A stretch of DNA of 64,000 nucleotides from Mucilaginibacter gilvus (GCF_004054195.1 NZ_SBIW01000002.1:434001-498000); one strand, 5' to 3'. Shown: positions 36,205-44,428, counted from the stretch's first letter. The notes: generated from the letters alone by a model not told the origin. Numbers and translations: made by a program.

Positions 36205-37080
36205 CTATTTAACTACCTTATAATTTTTATACTCGCCAACCCGCCAGCCAAAAACGTCCTCTATCCATTGCAGCGCCTTCCGCCGGAAATCCATCCGCGA
36301 CATTTTTTTCACATCGATGTCCAGTTTCCAGTTTGCCCGTTGTATTCGAGGCAACAGCACAGCGGGGTGGGACTCTTTAAAGGTCAGCAATCTGTCGGCG
36401 TTTCCGTAATCAAATTCGTTTTCTTCTATCGCTTGTTCGTTGGGCACGTATTCCGCGTTATAAAACTGTGTAAAGTTTTGTCCCTTCCGCAGCAGGCCTT
36501 TTGATGATTTCACCCATCCGTAATGGTATATATAGGCATCTATCAATTTCACATTCAGTTTCCTGTCTCCGCATCTGAAACCCTGCGCGTCGCGGTATGA
36601 TTGGATGCCTTTATTGTTGCGCACAATGCGGACCTCCCGGCGGTAGTACCTGCGCGATTGCGCGTAAAAAGCGTAAGAGCCGTAAAAATGCAGGTATTTA
36701 AAAAGCAAGCCTTCTATTTTTTCATCACTGAGGTTAGCCTCCATCTCCCTCTTTATTTCCGGGAGGTATTTTTCATGCACGCATTCATCACCCTGTATAT
36801 AAAAGGCCCAGTCGGCATCCGGCGAAATGGCAGCAAAGGCCTTATCTGTCTCCAGGGCAAATACCCGCCCCCCATCGCGCAGGCTGTTATCCCATACCGT
36901 ATTAACAATCTTTATTTTTGGCGAGCCTATGCCCGCTATCAGTTCCCCGGTGCCATCATCGCTATCGCCCAAAGCCACAATAAATTCATCGCACAGCGGC
37001 AAAACAGAGGTAATGGCCTCAACTATGGGGTAATCGTTCTTTACAGCGTTGCGGATAAATGTAAAACCGGCTACTTTCAT
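36205..37080 (-). CDS. Glycosyltransferase family 2-like
   Basis: 291 residues starting MKVAGFTFIRNAVKNDYPIVEAI, a common opening for cytoplasmic GT2 enzymes of polysaccharide loci, with FIVALGDSDDGT and the acidic motif YIQGDECVHEKYLPE in the place of DxD. The C-terminal third has basic, aromatic segments that could lie at the membrane face. First gene of a two-gene unit with the GT4 gene. Confidence 0.88.
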   Translation of the reverse strand: MKVAGFTFIRNAVKNDYPIVEAITSVLPLCDEFIVALGDSDDGTGELIAGIGSPKIKIVNTVWDNSLRDGGRVFALETDKAFAAISPDADWAFYIQGDECVHEKYLPEIKREMEANLSDEKIEGLLFKYLHFYGSYAFYAQSRRYYRREVRIVRNNKGIQSYRDAQGFRCGDRKLNVKLIDAYIYHYGWVKSSKGLLRKGQNFTQFYNAEYVPNEQAIEENEFDYGNADRLLTFKESHPAVLLPRIQRANWKLDIDVKKMSRMDFRRKALQWIEDVFGWRVGEYKNYKVVK

Positions 37081-37100
37081 TCGGCAGGGTGTGTTTTGGG

Positions 37101-37108
37101 CAAATATA
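37101..37108 (-). promoter_or_regulatory. -7 box of the GT2-GT4 unit
   Basis: TATATTTG on the minus strand, about 20 bases before the ATG at 37080, fits TAnnTTTG. Confidence 0.55.
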
Positions 37109-37147
37109 CTTATCTACACATTTTATACCTGCTTGTTTAATTAAATC

Positions 37148-37155
37148 TAATTTTG
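37148..37155 (+). promoter_or_regulatory. -7 box of meaB
   Basis: TAATTTTG fits TAnnTTTG, 21 bases before the meaB ATG. With the box at 37101 it makes this short spacer a divergent promoter region. Confidence 0.58.
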
Positions 37156-37176
37156 TTAATTACAAACAACGCGTAA

Positions 37177-38076
37177 ATGGCAAATCAAACTCTACATAGC
37201 ATCCCGGGCAGTATCGATTTCCGAAAGGTTGCGCGCAAACTAACCGTTGTAGAAAACAACCTGCCGGGCGCCGAGGAACTTTTAAGATCGCTACCCTACA
37301 ATATTACACCAGTAACCGGCATTACCGGGCCGCCGGGTGCCGGCAAAAGCACACTGGTAAATGCCATCATCAGCGCCTTATTGGATAAAGGTAAAAAAGT
37401 GGCCATTTTAGCTATCGACCCTACATCGCCCTTTAATTTTGGCTCGCTACTGGGCGACAGGATCCGCATGGCCACACATTTCAACCACCCGGATGTGTTT
37501 ATCCGCTCGCTGGCCACCCGTGGTTCGCTGGGTGGCTTGTCTGCCAAAACTATCGAGATGGCCGATGTGCTGCGTGCATCGGGTTTTGATCATATCATCA
37601 TCGAAACCGTGGGCGTGGGCCAATCGGAAGTGGAAATTGCGGGCCTGGCCGACCAAACATTTGTGGTGTTGGTGCCCGAGGCAGGCGACGAGATCCAGAA
37701 CATCAAATCGGGCCTGATGGAAATTGCCGATGCCTTTATCATCAACAAAGCCGACAGGGAGGGTGCCGACTCATTTATCAATAACTTAAAAAAGATCATC
37801 CACCAAAAAGAAGGGGCGCAGATCCCGGTGTTACGCGCCGTTGCCACCAAAAACGAAGGGATAGACGAAATAGCCGGGATGATATTAGCCCCAACCAAAA
37901 TACCCAATAGCCGCCGCGAACTGCTGCTCACCCAAAAAGCCTACAACCTCATCCAGCAAAACCGCATGGCCGGCATCAACAAAAAAAAGCTCCAGCAAGA
38001 TATTGCTGAAGCGTTGAAAAAGGAAGATTTTAATCTGTATCGTTTTATTGCAAACTTAGGCCCCCTAACCCCCTAA
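37177..38076 (+). CDS. meaB: Methylmalonyl-CoA mutase-associated GTPase MeaB
   Basis: 299 residues of the ArgK/MeaB family of G3E GTPases: P-loop GPPGAGKSTLV near residue 51, base-recognition NKAD, and the family segments AIDPTSPFNFGSLLGDRIRM and TVGVGQSEVEIAGLADQTFVVLVPEAGDEIQ. MeaB protects and reloads adenosylcobalamin-dependent methylmalonyl-CoA mutase. No mutase gene is in the window. The last residues (LGPLTP) and the stop codon are encoded by the left arm of an inverted-repeat element, so the natural C-terminus may have been replaced. Confidence 0.95.
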   Translation: MANQTLHSIPGSIDFRKVARKLTVVENNLPGAEELLRSLPYNITPVTGITGPPGAGKSTLVNAIISALLDKGKKVAILAIDPTSPFNFGSLLGDRIRMATHFNHPDVFIRSLATRGSLGGLSAKTIEMADVLRASGFDHIIIETVGVGQSEVEIAGLADQTFVVLVPEAGDEIQNIKSGLMEIADAFIINKADREGADSFINNLKKIIHQKEGAQIPVLRAVATKNEGIDEIAGMILAPTKIPNSRRELLLTQKAYNLIQQNRMAGINKKKLQQDIAEALKKEDFNLYRFIANLGPLTP

Positions 38077-38149
38077 AGGGGGAAAGTACCCACCTTTTCG
38101 CCTTATGCTTTTCAAAAGCTCCCCCTTCAGGGGGTTGGGGGCGGCCTAA
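38056..38149. repeat. 94-bp inverted-repeat element between convergent genes
   Basis: Starts TTAGGCCCCCTAACCCCC and ends with an inverted relative GGGGGTTGGGGGCGGCCTAA. The arms pair over most of their length around a central loop. It contributes the meaB stop codon inside its left arm and the aminopeptidase TAG at its right edge. C/G-run repeats of this type are frequent in Bacteroidota spacers. It may also end transcription on both strands. Confidence 0.75.
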
Positions 38150-39432
38150 TTCATTATCTCCTCAATATGTGCTGCTTCTACCGGTATATCGGCCATAAGG
38201 TCTATGTTTCCATCTTGGGTGATAAGGATGTTATTCTCTAACCGGATACCCAAACCTTCGGCAGGGATATAAATGCCCGGCTCGCAGGTAAGGATGTTAC
38301 CAACCTCGAAGGGTTTGTAGCGGCTGGCGTAATCGTGTACATCTAAACCAAGGTGGTGCGAGGTGCCGTGCATAAAATATTGTTTATACAATGGCGCTTT
38401 AGGGTCCTGTTTGGCTACGTCGTGCTTATCCAGCAAGCCAAGCCCTATCAGTTCGCTCTCCATTATTTTACCAACCTCTTCGTGGTACTCGTTCCAAATG
38501 GTGCCTGCCACTATCATGCTGGTAGCGGCCTTCATTACACGCAGTACGGCATTATACACATCGCGCTGGCGCGGGGTAAAGCGGCCGCTCACCGGTATAG
38601 AGCGGGTCATATCCGCGTTATAGTTGGCGTACTCGGCTCCAAAATCCAGCAATATCACATCGCCGTCTTTACAAATCTGGTTATTATCTATGTAGTGCAG
38701 CACATTGGCGTTGTTGCCCGATGCGATGATAGGGCTGTAAGCATGGCCCGTTCCGCGCTGTTTAATGAACTCGTGGATGATCTCGGCCTCAATTTCGTAC
38801 TCTGCTACACCCGGCTGTACAAATTTCAGTACACGTACAAATGCATCACGCGTAAGCCCGCAAGCGGTTTTGGTAAGCGCTATCTCGGTATCAGATTTTA
38901 TTACACGTAAGTCGCGTAGTATCAGCGCCGATCTCTCGTAATTATGCAAAGGATACTTTAACCGCAGCGCCTCGTACATGCGCATATCGCGGTAAGGCAC
39001 GGTGTGGCTGTAGCGGTCGTTCTCGTTGGTGTTAATATAAACATTATCAGCATAGTTAATAATACCATGCAAAATACTGTCATAGTCCTGCAGCCAAAAG
39101 ATGGTTTGGATACCTGATGCAGCCCTTGCTTCGTCCTTGGTGTACTTATGACCCTCCCAAATAGCTATATGCTCGCTGGTTTGTCTTAAAAACAGTACTT
39201 CTTTGTATAGCGGATTAGGACAATCGGGAAATAAAACCAAAATACTCTGTTCCTGATCGATACCGGAGAGGTAAAAAAAATCAGGATTTTGCTTAAATAT
39301 AAAATTTTGATCGCCGCTACGCAAAAACTCATCATTTGGGTGGAAAATAGCTATAGAACTGGGTTTAAGTCGGGAAACGAAATTTTTTCTATTAATTGTA
39401 AATAGCTGCTCATTTACAGGTAGATATTTCAT
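38146..39432 (-). CDS. Xaa-Pro aminopeptidase (aminopeptidase P, M24B)
   Basis: 428 residues: an N-terminal creatinase-like domain, then the pita-bread metallopeptidase domain with all five metal ligands in order: Asp in LLDFGAEYANYNAD (first and second Asp), His in HGTSHHLGLDVHD, Glu in LTCEPGIYIP and Glu in GIRLENNILIT. It removes N-terminal residues preceding proline from peptides, in the cytoplasm, using manganese in known members. The length matches the bacterial PepP type. Confidence 0.93.
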   Translation of the reverse strand: MKYLPVNEQLFTINRKNFVSRLKPSSIAIFHPNDEFLRSGDQNFIFKQNPDFFYLSGIDQEQSILVLFPDCPNPLYKEVLFLRQTSEHIAIWEGHKYTKDEARAASGIQTIFWLQDYDSILHGIINYADNVYINTNENDRYSHTVPYRDMRMYEALRLKYPLHNYERSALILRDLRVIKSDTEIALTKTACGLTRDAFVRVLKFVQPGVAEYEIEAEIIHEFIKQRGTGHAYSPIIASGNNANVLHYIDNNQICKDGDVILLDFGAEYANYNADMTRSIPVSGRFTPRQRDVYNAVLRVMKAATSMIVAGTIWNEYHEEVGKIMESELIGLGLLDKHDVAKQDPKAPLYKQYFMHGTSHHLGLDVHDYASRYKPFEVGNILTCEPGIYIPAEGLGIRLENNILITQDGNIDLMADIPVEAAHIEEIMN

Positions 39433-39509
39433 AATTCAGGAATATGTATTTTAATAAAAACAATTTGTTTTTATTATTTGTAGTAGTATTTGTAAATTTT
39501 GGAACAAAG

Positions 39510-39544
39510 TTTGGTAATCGTTTCAAACATAATTACTAATTTTG
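39510..39544 (+). promoter_or_regulatory. Promoter of the OmpA gene
   Basis: TTTG (39510-39513) and TAATTTTG (39537-39544) are 23 bases apart, fitting the Bacteroidota -33/-7 pattern. The leader to the ATG at 39581 is AT-rich and about 30 bases long. Confidence 0.65.
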
Positions 39545-39580
39545 AAAAAAATCACAAATAAATCGTTTAATCTTAAAACT

Positions 39581-41020
39581 ATGAATTATTCTACATTAAA
39601 GAAAACAGCTACCTTGTCGTTCGCTGCTTTGTTGACTGCTGGGATGGTTAGTGCGCAAGACACCACTAAAACCGTTACCACTACAACAATGTCAACAGAC
39701 ACAACAATGTCATCTGGCACAACCACCGCCAAGGTATTTGGTGGTAGGGGACAGTACAAAACCTTTAGCATCGGTATCAACGGTGGTTTAACATCACCAT
39801 TTGTTGCAATTGGCGGTGTTAACGATTGGGAAAAAGCACAATTAGGTATCGGTTACGGTATTTCTTTGCGTTCTCAGTTAGCCCATTCATTCGGCTTACA
39901 GTTAGACTTACACGGTGGACAAGTTAAAGGCAGAAATGATGACAATGGTAACCCACAGCAAATCGGTTCAAGAACAGCCTTCGCTACTAAATTCTACTCT
40001 GCTACTTTAAGTGGTGTTGTTAACGTTGCTACTATCGACTTTATCCGTCGTAAAAACTCTGTTAACTTCTTCATCACAGGTGGTGCAGGTTTAGCATTTT
40101 ACAAACCAAGCTACGCTGAAACAGTTGCTCAGTACAACGGTGGTACAGATGCTTTCAATTTTTACTTAAACGATGCTAACGGTAACCCAACTACTCCGGG
40201 CCAACCAGGTAGCGGAACAAGCAAAAGAACTGTTAAAGAGTTGATCATCCCTATTGGTGCAGGCGTTAAATTCAAACTTACTGACGCGGTTGCCCTTAAC
40301 TTAGGTTACACCATGAACTTTATTGATGGTTACAACTTTGATGGTACTGCTACTCAGCGCGACACAAGAGATAAATTCTCTTACGGTTACGCTGGTTTAG
40401 AGTTCACTTTAGGTGGCAAAGGCAAACCAAACTTAGACTGGGTTAACCCTGTAGCTATGATGTACGACGAATTGTACGATGCTGCTTTACGCCAGGAAGT
40501 TGAAGCTCTTAAAACTCGTGTAACTAACGTTGAAAACGCTGTTACCGATCTTAAGAAAGATTCTGATGGTGACGGTGTTGCTGATCAATTCGACAAATGC
40601 CCTAACACACCTGCCGGTAGCGTAGTTGATGGTTCTGGTTGCGTTATCGTATTCCCAGCTACTGCTGCAATGTCAGATTCGTCTAAAACTGGTACTGCTT
40701 ATTCAAACATCCAGTTTGAATTTGATAGCTCAGTATTACGTACATCATCTTACCCTACATTAGATGCTACTTCAGCTGACTTACGTTCATCTGGTGCAAC
40801 TGTACAGGTAAACGGTTACGCTTCATCTGAAGGTACTGCTGCTCACAACATGTCATTATCACGTGACCGTGCTAACTCTGTAAAAACTTACTTAGTTAAC
40901 TCTGGTGTTACTGCATCTAAAGTAAAAGTTAAAGCTTTTGGCGAAACAAACCCAATTGCTGATAACTCTACTGAAGAAGGCCGCGTACTTAACCGTCGTG
41001 TAGCATTCGCTAAGAAATAA
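39581..41020 (+). CDS. OmpA-family outer-membrane protein, highly expressed
   Basis: 479 residues from the ATG at 39581, where MNYSTLKKTATLSFAALLTAGMVSAQ gives the signal peptide; the promoter overlaps the longer frame. Order: Thr-rich linker, N-terminal beta-barrel (about 55-300), a coiled segment (ALKTRVTNVENAVTDLKKD), a thrombospondin type 3 calcium repeat (DSDGDGVADQFDKCPNTPAGS) and a C-terminal OmpA peptidoglycan-binding domain with NGYASSEGTAAHNMSLSRDRA and NRRVAF. It links the outer membrane to the wall. Its codon choice (many GTT, GCT, TTA, ACT) differs sharply from its neighbours, as expected for a very abundant protein. A strong terminator follows. Confidence 0.95.
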   Translation: MNYSTLKKTATLSFAALLTAGMVSAQDTTKTVTTTTMSTDTTMSSGTTTAKVFGGRGQYKTFSIGINGGLTSPFVAIGGVNDWEKAQLGIGYGISLRSQLAHSFGLQLDLHGGQVKGRNDDNGNPQQIGSRTAFATKFYSATLSGVVNVATIDFIRRKNSVNFFITGGAGLAFYKPSYAETVAQYNGGTDAFNFYLNDANGNPTTPGQPGSGTSKRTVKELIIPIGAGVKFKLTDAVALNLGYTMNFIDGYNFDGTATQRDTRDKFSYGYAGLEFTLGGKGKPNLDWVNPVAMMYDELYDAALRQEVEALKTRVTNVENAVTDLKKDSDGDGVADQFDKCPNTPAGSVVDGSGCVIVFPATAAMSDSSKTGTAYSNIQFEFDSSVLRTSSYPTLDATSADLRSSGATVQVNGYASSEGTAAHNMSLSRDRANSVKTYLVNSGVTASKVKVKAFGETNPIADNSTEEGRVLNRRVAFAKK

Positions 41021-41045
41021 TATTCCTTTAGAATAATATTATTGC

Positions 41046-41080
41046 GAAAGCCCCGGATAACCCGGGGCTTTCTTTTTTTT
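41046..41080 (+). terminator. Strong terminator after the OmpA gene
   Basis: GAAAGCCCCGG / CCGGGGCTTTC stem of 11 bp followed by eight T residues. Confidence 0.92.
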
Positions 41081-41082
41081 GT

Positions 41083-41090
41083 TAAATTTG
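41083..41090 (+). promoter_or_regulatory. -7 box directly before the 47-residue gene
   Basis: TAAATTTG fits TAnnTTTG and ends five bases before the ATG at 41095, implying a very short or absent leader. Confidence 0.5.
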
Positions 41091-41094
41091 CCGT

Positions 41095-41238
41095 ATGTAT
41101 TTCTTCCGCAAAAAAGACCCTAACCGGCCAACCAGTTTTAATCTTAAGGTAATGCATATCATCAATGCCATTGCAATCAGCATGTTTTTGCTTGGCATTA
41201 TCTATAAGCTTATCTACTGGTTTATTCTGAAGAAGTAA
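41095..41238 (+). CDS. 47-residue single-helix membrane protein
   Basis: ATG 41095 to TAA 41236 encodes 47 residues: a basic cytoplasmic head (MYFFRKKDPNRPTSFNLKV), one hydrophobic helix (INAIAISMFLLGIIYKLIYWF) and a basic end. The helix length, the positive-inside charge pattern and the promoter box directly upstream support a real gene. It resembles the short Bacteroidota family DUF6728 from memory; the function is unknown. It lies 32 bases before ridA and may be co-transcribed with it. Confidence 0.75.
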   Translation: MYFFRKKDPNRPTSFNLKVMHIINAIAISMFLLGIIYKLIYWFILKK

Positions 41239-41270
41239 CCGCGCTAACCTGTTGCCCTAACCAAACTTAC

Positions 41271-41651
41271 ATGAAAACCATTATCAATACCACTAACGCC
41301 CCGGCCCCTATTGGTCCATACAGCCAGGCAGTAGCCGCAGGCGGCTTACTTTTTGTATCCGGCCAGATTCCGATGAACCCCGCCACCGGCAAAATTGTAA
41401 CCACCGGCATTACCGATGAGGCAACACTGGTAATGGAGAATTTAAAAGGCATATTAGATGAAGCCGGCGTTAGCTTTGACAGCATTATTAAAACCACCAT
41501 CTTTTTAACCGATATGCAAACCTTTGAGCAGGTGAACGAGGTATACGGCAAGTATTTTACTGCCGATTTCCCCGCCCGCGAAACCGTACAGGTTGCCGGC
41601 CTGCCAAAAGGTGTTAATGTAGAGATCTCGGTAATTGCGTTAAAGCCCTGA
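41271..41651 (+). CDS. ridA: RidA family enamine/imine deaminase
   Basis: 126 residues with the full RidA pattern: NAPAPIGPYSQAV, LFVSGQIPMNPATGKIV, the substrate-binding Arg in ARETVQVAGLP and Glu in GVNVEISVIAL. It forms trimers that hydrolyse reactive 2-aminoacrylate and related imines made by PLP enzymes, in the cytoplasm. It starts 32 bases after the 47-residue gene, and recG begins 10 bases after its stop. Confidence 0.95.
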   Translation: MKTIINTTNAPAPIGPYSQAVAAGGLLFVSGQIPMNPATGKIVTTGITDEATLVMENLKGILDEAGVSFDSIIKTTIFLTDMQTFEQVNEVYGKYFTADFPARETVQVAGLPKGVNVEISVIALKP

Positions 41652-41661
41652 ATTTTAAAAA

Positions 41662-43770
41662 TTGAACAGTCAGCAGTTTCAAACACCCATTGAGTATTTA
41701 AAAGGTGTAGGCCTTGCCCGTGCAGAAGTGCTAAAGAAAGAGCTGCGAATTTTTACGTTTGAGGACCTGCTCAAACACTTCCCGTATAAGTATATAGATC
41801 GTACCCGGTTTTATAAGATAAAGGATGTACAGCCCGATATGCCTTATGTGCAGGTGCTGGCGCGATTGATCTCCAAAGAGATCATCGGCGAAAAACACAC
41901 CAAACGCCTCGTAGCCCAAGCAAAGGACGACACAGGTATTATAGAACTGGTGTGGTTCCAGAGTATTAAATGGGTAGAGAAAACTCTTATACCCGGTAAG
42001 GCTTACGTACTGTTTGGCAAGCCCGGCTTTTTTAATGGCAAAGCCCAGATGGCGCACCCGGAGATGGAGCTTTACAACTCCGGCGCGGCCCAGCAACGTG
42101 GTACCCTTACCCTGCAACCCGCTTACAATTCTACCGAAAAACTAAAGCAGTTTACCCTGGATAGCAAAGGGCTGCAAAAACTTATAGCAGGGTTGCTGGA
42201 TCAGCACGCTAAAGATATTCACGAGAACATCCCCGCCTATTTGTTAAACCGTTTTAAGCTGGCACCCCGTGCCGATAGCTACCGCAATATTCACTTCCCG
42301 GATAATGCCGCGCAGCTTAACGAGGCCATCCAACGCTTAAAATTCGAGGAGTTGTTTTTTCTGCAACTGAAACTGCTCAAAAACAAACTCACCCGTGCGT
42401 CCAAATTCAAGGGCAATATTTTTGGAACAGTGGGCCATTACTTCAACGAATTTTACCACCATAAGCTACCTTTCGAGCTTACCAATTCGCAAAAACGGGT
42501 TTTAAAAGAAATCCGCATAGATACCCAGCGCGGCGTGCAGATGAACCGCCTGCTACAAGGCGATGTAGGTAGCGGTAAAACGGTAGTGGCGCTAATGAGT
42601 ATGCTCATCGCTATAGATAATGGTTTCCAAACCTGTATTATGGCACCTACGGAGATATTGGCCAATCAGCATTTTCAAACCATTAAAAGTTTGGTTGGCG
42701 ACGATTTTGTAGAAGTGGCCTTGCTAACCGGATCGGTGCCGCAAAAAAAACGCAGGGTTATCCACGAAAAGCTGGAGGATGGCAGCCTTAAAATACTCAT
42801 AGGCACGCACGCCCTTATAGAAGATAAAGTACGATACCAAAACCTGGGCTTGGTGGTGATAGATGAGCAGCACCGCTTTGGAGTGGAACAACGCGCCAAG
42901 CTTTGGCGCAAGAATATTGTTCCTCCGCATATTTTAGTGATGACGGCCACCCCCATTCCCCGTACACTGGCCATGACCTTGTACGGCGACCTCGATGTAT
43001 CGGTAATTAACGAACTGCCCGCCGGGCGCAAGCCTATAGAAACCAAACATTTTTACGAGGCCCAGCGCCTGCGCATGTTTGGATTAATGAAACAGGAGAT
43101 AACCAAGGGTCGGCAGATATACGTAGTTTACCCGCTGATACAGGAGAGCGAAAAGCTGGACCTGAAGAACCTGATGGATGGTACGGAGATCATGAGCCGT
43201 GAGTTCCCGCTGCCGCAGTTTCGCATCAGTGTGGTGCACGGTAAAATGGCCGCAGCCGATAAAGATTTTGAGATGCAGCGTTTCATTAAAGGCGAAACGC
43301 AGATAATGGTGGCCACTACCGTAATAGAGGTTGGGGTAAACGTACCCAACGCATCGGTGATGATCATAGAGAACGCCGAACGCTTCGGGCTGTCGCAATT
43401 GCACCAGTTGCGCGGGCGGGTGGGCCGCGGTGCTGAGCAATCGTACTGCATCCTGATGACGTGCCCCAAACTCAGCAACGATGGCCGTATACGCATTAAC
43501 ACCATGGTAAAAACCAACAACGGTTTCGAGATAGCCGAGATAGATATGCAGTTGCGCGGCCCCGGCAACATTGAAGGCACCCAGCAAAGCGGTGTGCTCG
43601 ACCTGAAAGTGGCCAACCTCGCTACCGACCAGGAGCTACTAATAACAGCACGCAAATGCGTAGAAGATATTTTAACGAAAGACCCCCAACTCGCCCTGCC
43701 CGAGAACCTGTTGCTAAACCAACCCTTCCAGGCAAAAAATGCAGGTTTAAGCTGGGATAAGATCTCGTGA
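41662..43770 (+). CDS. recG: ATP-dependent DNA helicase RecG, TTG start
   Basis: 702 residues. The start is the TTG at 41662 since an in-frame TAA lies six bases upstream and the RecG opening QTPIEYLKGVGLARAEVLKKEL follows; no ATG occurs for about 60 codons. Order: N-terminal wedge/OB domain, then helicase motifs I (QGDVGSGKT), Ia (MAPTEILANQHF), II (VIDEQHRFG), III (MTATPIPRTLAM), VI (HQLRGRVGRG). RecG remodels stalled replication forks and Holliday-type junctions. Its 10-base distance to ridA makes one transcript probable. Confidence 0.96.
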   Translation: MNSQQFQTPIEYLKGVGLARAEVLKKELRIFTFEDLLKHFPYKYIDRTRFYKIKDVQPDMPYVQVLARLISKEIIGEKHTKRLVAQAKDDTGIIELVWFQSIKWVEKTLIPGKAYVLFGKPGFFNGKAQMAHPEMELYNSGAAQQRGTLTLQPAYNSTEKLKQFTLDSKGLQKLIAGLLDQHAKDIHENIPAYLLNRFKLAPRADSYRNIHFPDNAAQLNEAIQRLKFEELFFLQLKLLKNKLTRASKFKGNIFGTVGHYFNEFYHHKLPFELTNSQKRVLKEIRIDTQRGVQMNRLLQGDVGSGKTVVALMSMLIAIDNGFQTCIMAPTEILANQHFQTIKSLVGDDFVEVALLTGSVPQKKRRVIHEKLEDGSLKILIGTHALIEDKVRYQNLGLVVIDEQHRFGVEQRAKLWRKNIVPPHILVMTATPIPRTLAMTLYGDLDVSVINELPAGRKPIETKHFYEAQRLRMFGLMKQEITKGRQIYVVYPLIQESEKLDLKNLMDGTEIMSREFPLPQFRISVVHGKMAAADKDFEMQRFIKGETQIMVATTVIEVGVNVPNASVMIIENAERFGLSQLHQLRGRVGRGAEQSYCILMTCPKLSNDGRIRINTMVKTNNGFEIAEIDMQLRGPGNIEGTQQSGVLDLKVANLATDQELLITARKCVEDILTKDPQLALPENLLLNQPFQAKNAGLSWDKIS

Positions 43771-43780
43771 AAAATAAAAA

Positions 43781-43816
43781 TAAATTTGCAACGCGAAACG
43801 TTTCATGTTACATTTG
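43781..43816 (+). promoter_or_regulatory. higBA promoter and possible operator
   Basis: TAAATTTG (43781-43788) and TACATTTG (43809-43816) both fit TAnnTTTG. Between them is the perfect 10-base palindrome GAAACGTTTC (43795-43804), a good candidate site for HigA autoregulation. Confidence 0.55.
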
Positions 43817-43819
43817 TAT

Positions 43820-44098
43820 ATGATCGTAAGTATACGCCATAAGGGGTTGAGACAATATTTCGAAAAAGGAGATGCCTCCAAACTTCAACCTCAAAACTTA
43901 AGCAAAATACGATTAATTTTAACCCGCTTACATGCAGCAAAAGTTATTAACGACCTAAACGTCCCCGGCTACGCACTGCATCAATTAACCGGCGAGTTAA
44001 AAACCTTTTGGGCTGTTAAAGTTGATAAAAACTACCGCATCATTTTTCAGCTTATAAGCGAAAATGTTTACGAAGTGGATTATTTAGATTATCATTAA
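43820..44098 (+). CDS. higB: HigB-type mRNA-interferase toxin
   Basis: 92 residues from the ATG at 43820 (MIVSIRHKGLRQYFEKGD); an ATG five codons upstream is less likely. The HigB/RelE fold features are SKIRLILTRLHAAK, the PGYALHQLTGELKTFWAVKVDKNYRIIFQL core with the conserved basic and aromatic residues, and the ending VYEVDYLDYH. HigB cleaves mRNA on the ribosome when free of its antitoxin. The toxin gene comes first, the typical higBA order, with the antitoxin 18 bases downstream. Confidence 0.93.
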   Translation: MIVSIRHKGLRQYFEKGDASKLQPQNLSKIRLILTRLHAAKVINDLNVPGYALHQLTGELKTFWAVKVDKNYRIIFQLISENVYEVDYLDYH

Positions 44099-44100
44099 TT

Positions 44101-44110
44101 AGGAAGGAGA
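44101..44110 (+). promoter_or_regulatory. Strong Shine-Dalgarno of higA
   Basis: AGGAAGGAGA ends six bases before the higA ATG. Such a perfect site is unusual in this phylum and contrasts with the other starts in the window; it should favour antitoxin over toxin synthesis. Confidence 0.8.
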
Positions 44111-44116
44111 TTTAAA

Positions 44117-44428
44117 ATGCATATGTTCGACCCCGCCCACCCAGGCGAATTAATACGGGAAACTATACAAGGACTACAGGAAGAAACCGGTAAAAAGTTA
44201 ACCGTGGAACAAGTTGCTATCGGATTAGGCACAACACGTAAAACATTATCGGCAATTATTAATGGCAAACAAAGTGTTAGTACCGAAATGGCACTTCGCC
44301 TGAGTACTGCCTTTAATACTACGCCCGAATTTTGGTTACATACCCAGGAAAATTACGATTTAGCCCTGGCGCGTAAAACAGTAGATGTTAAACACGTTAA
44401 AATTTTTTGGCAACCAAAGGTTGCATAA
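44117..44428 (+). CDS. higA: HigA-family antitoxin and repressor
   Basis: 103 residues with the HigA opening FDPAHPGELIRE, an XRE-type helix-turn-helix (VEQVAIGLGTTRKTLSAIINGKQSV) and the family signature MALRLSTAFNTTPEFWLHTQENYDLALAR. It neutralises HigB and represses the operon. The last 14 codons and the stop lie within a perfect 22-bp inverted repeat (44384-44448). The second ATG (codon 3) is a less likely start because of the Shine-Dalgarno spacing. Confidence 0.94.
   Translation: MHMFDPAHPGELIRETIQGLQEETGKKLTVEQVAIGLGTTRKTLSAIINGKQSVSTEMALRLSTAFNTTPEFWLHTQENYDLALARKTVDVKHVKIFWQPKVA

Noticed and set aside
39542..39580. The upstream TTG start of the OmpA frame
   Set aside because: It overlaps the promoter box TAATTTTG, and the ATG at 39581 gives a clean signal peptide.
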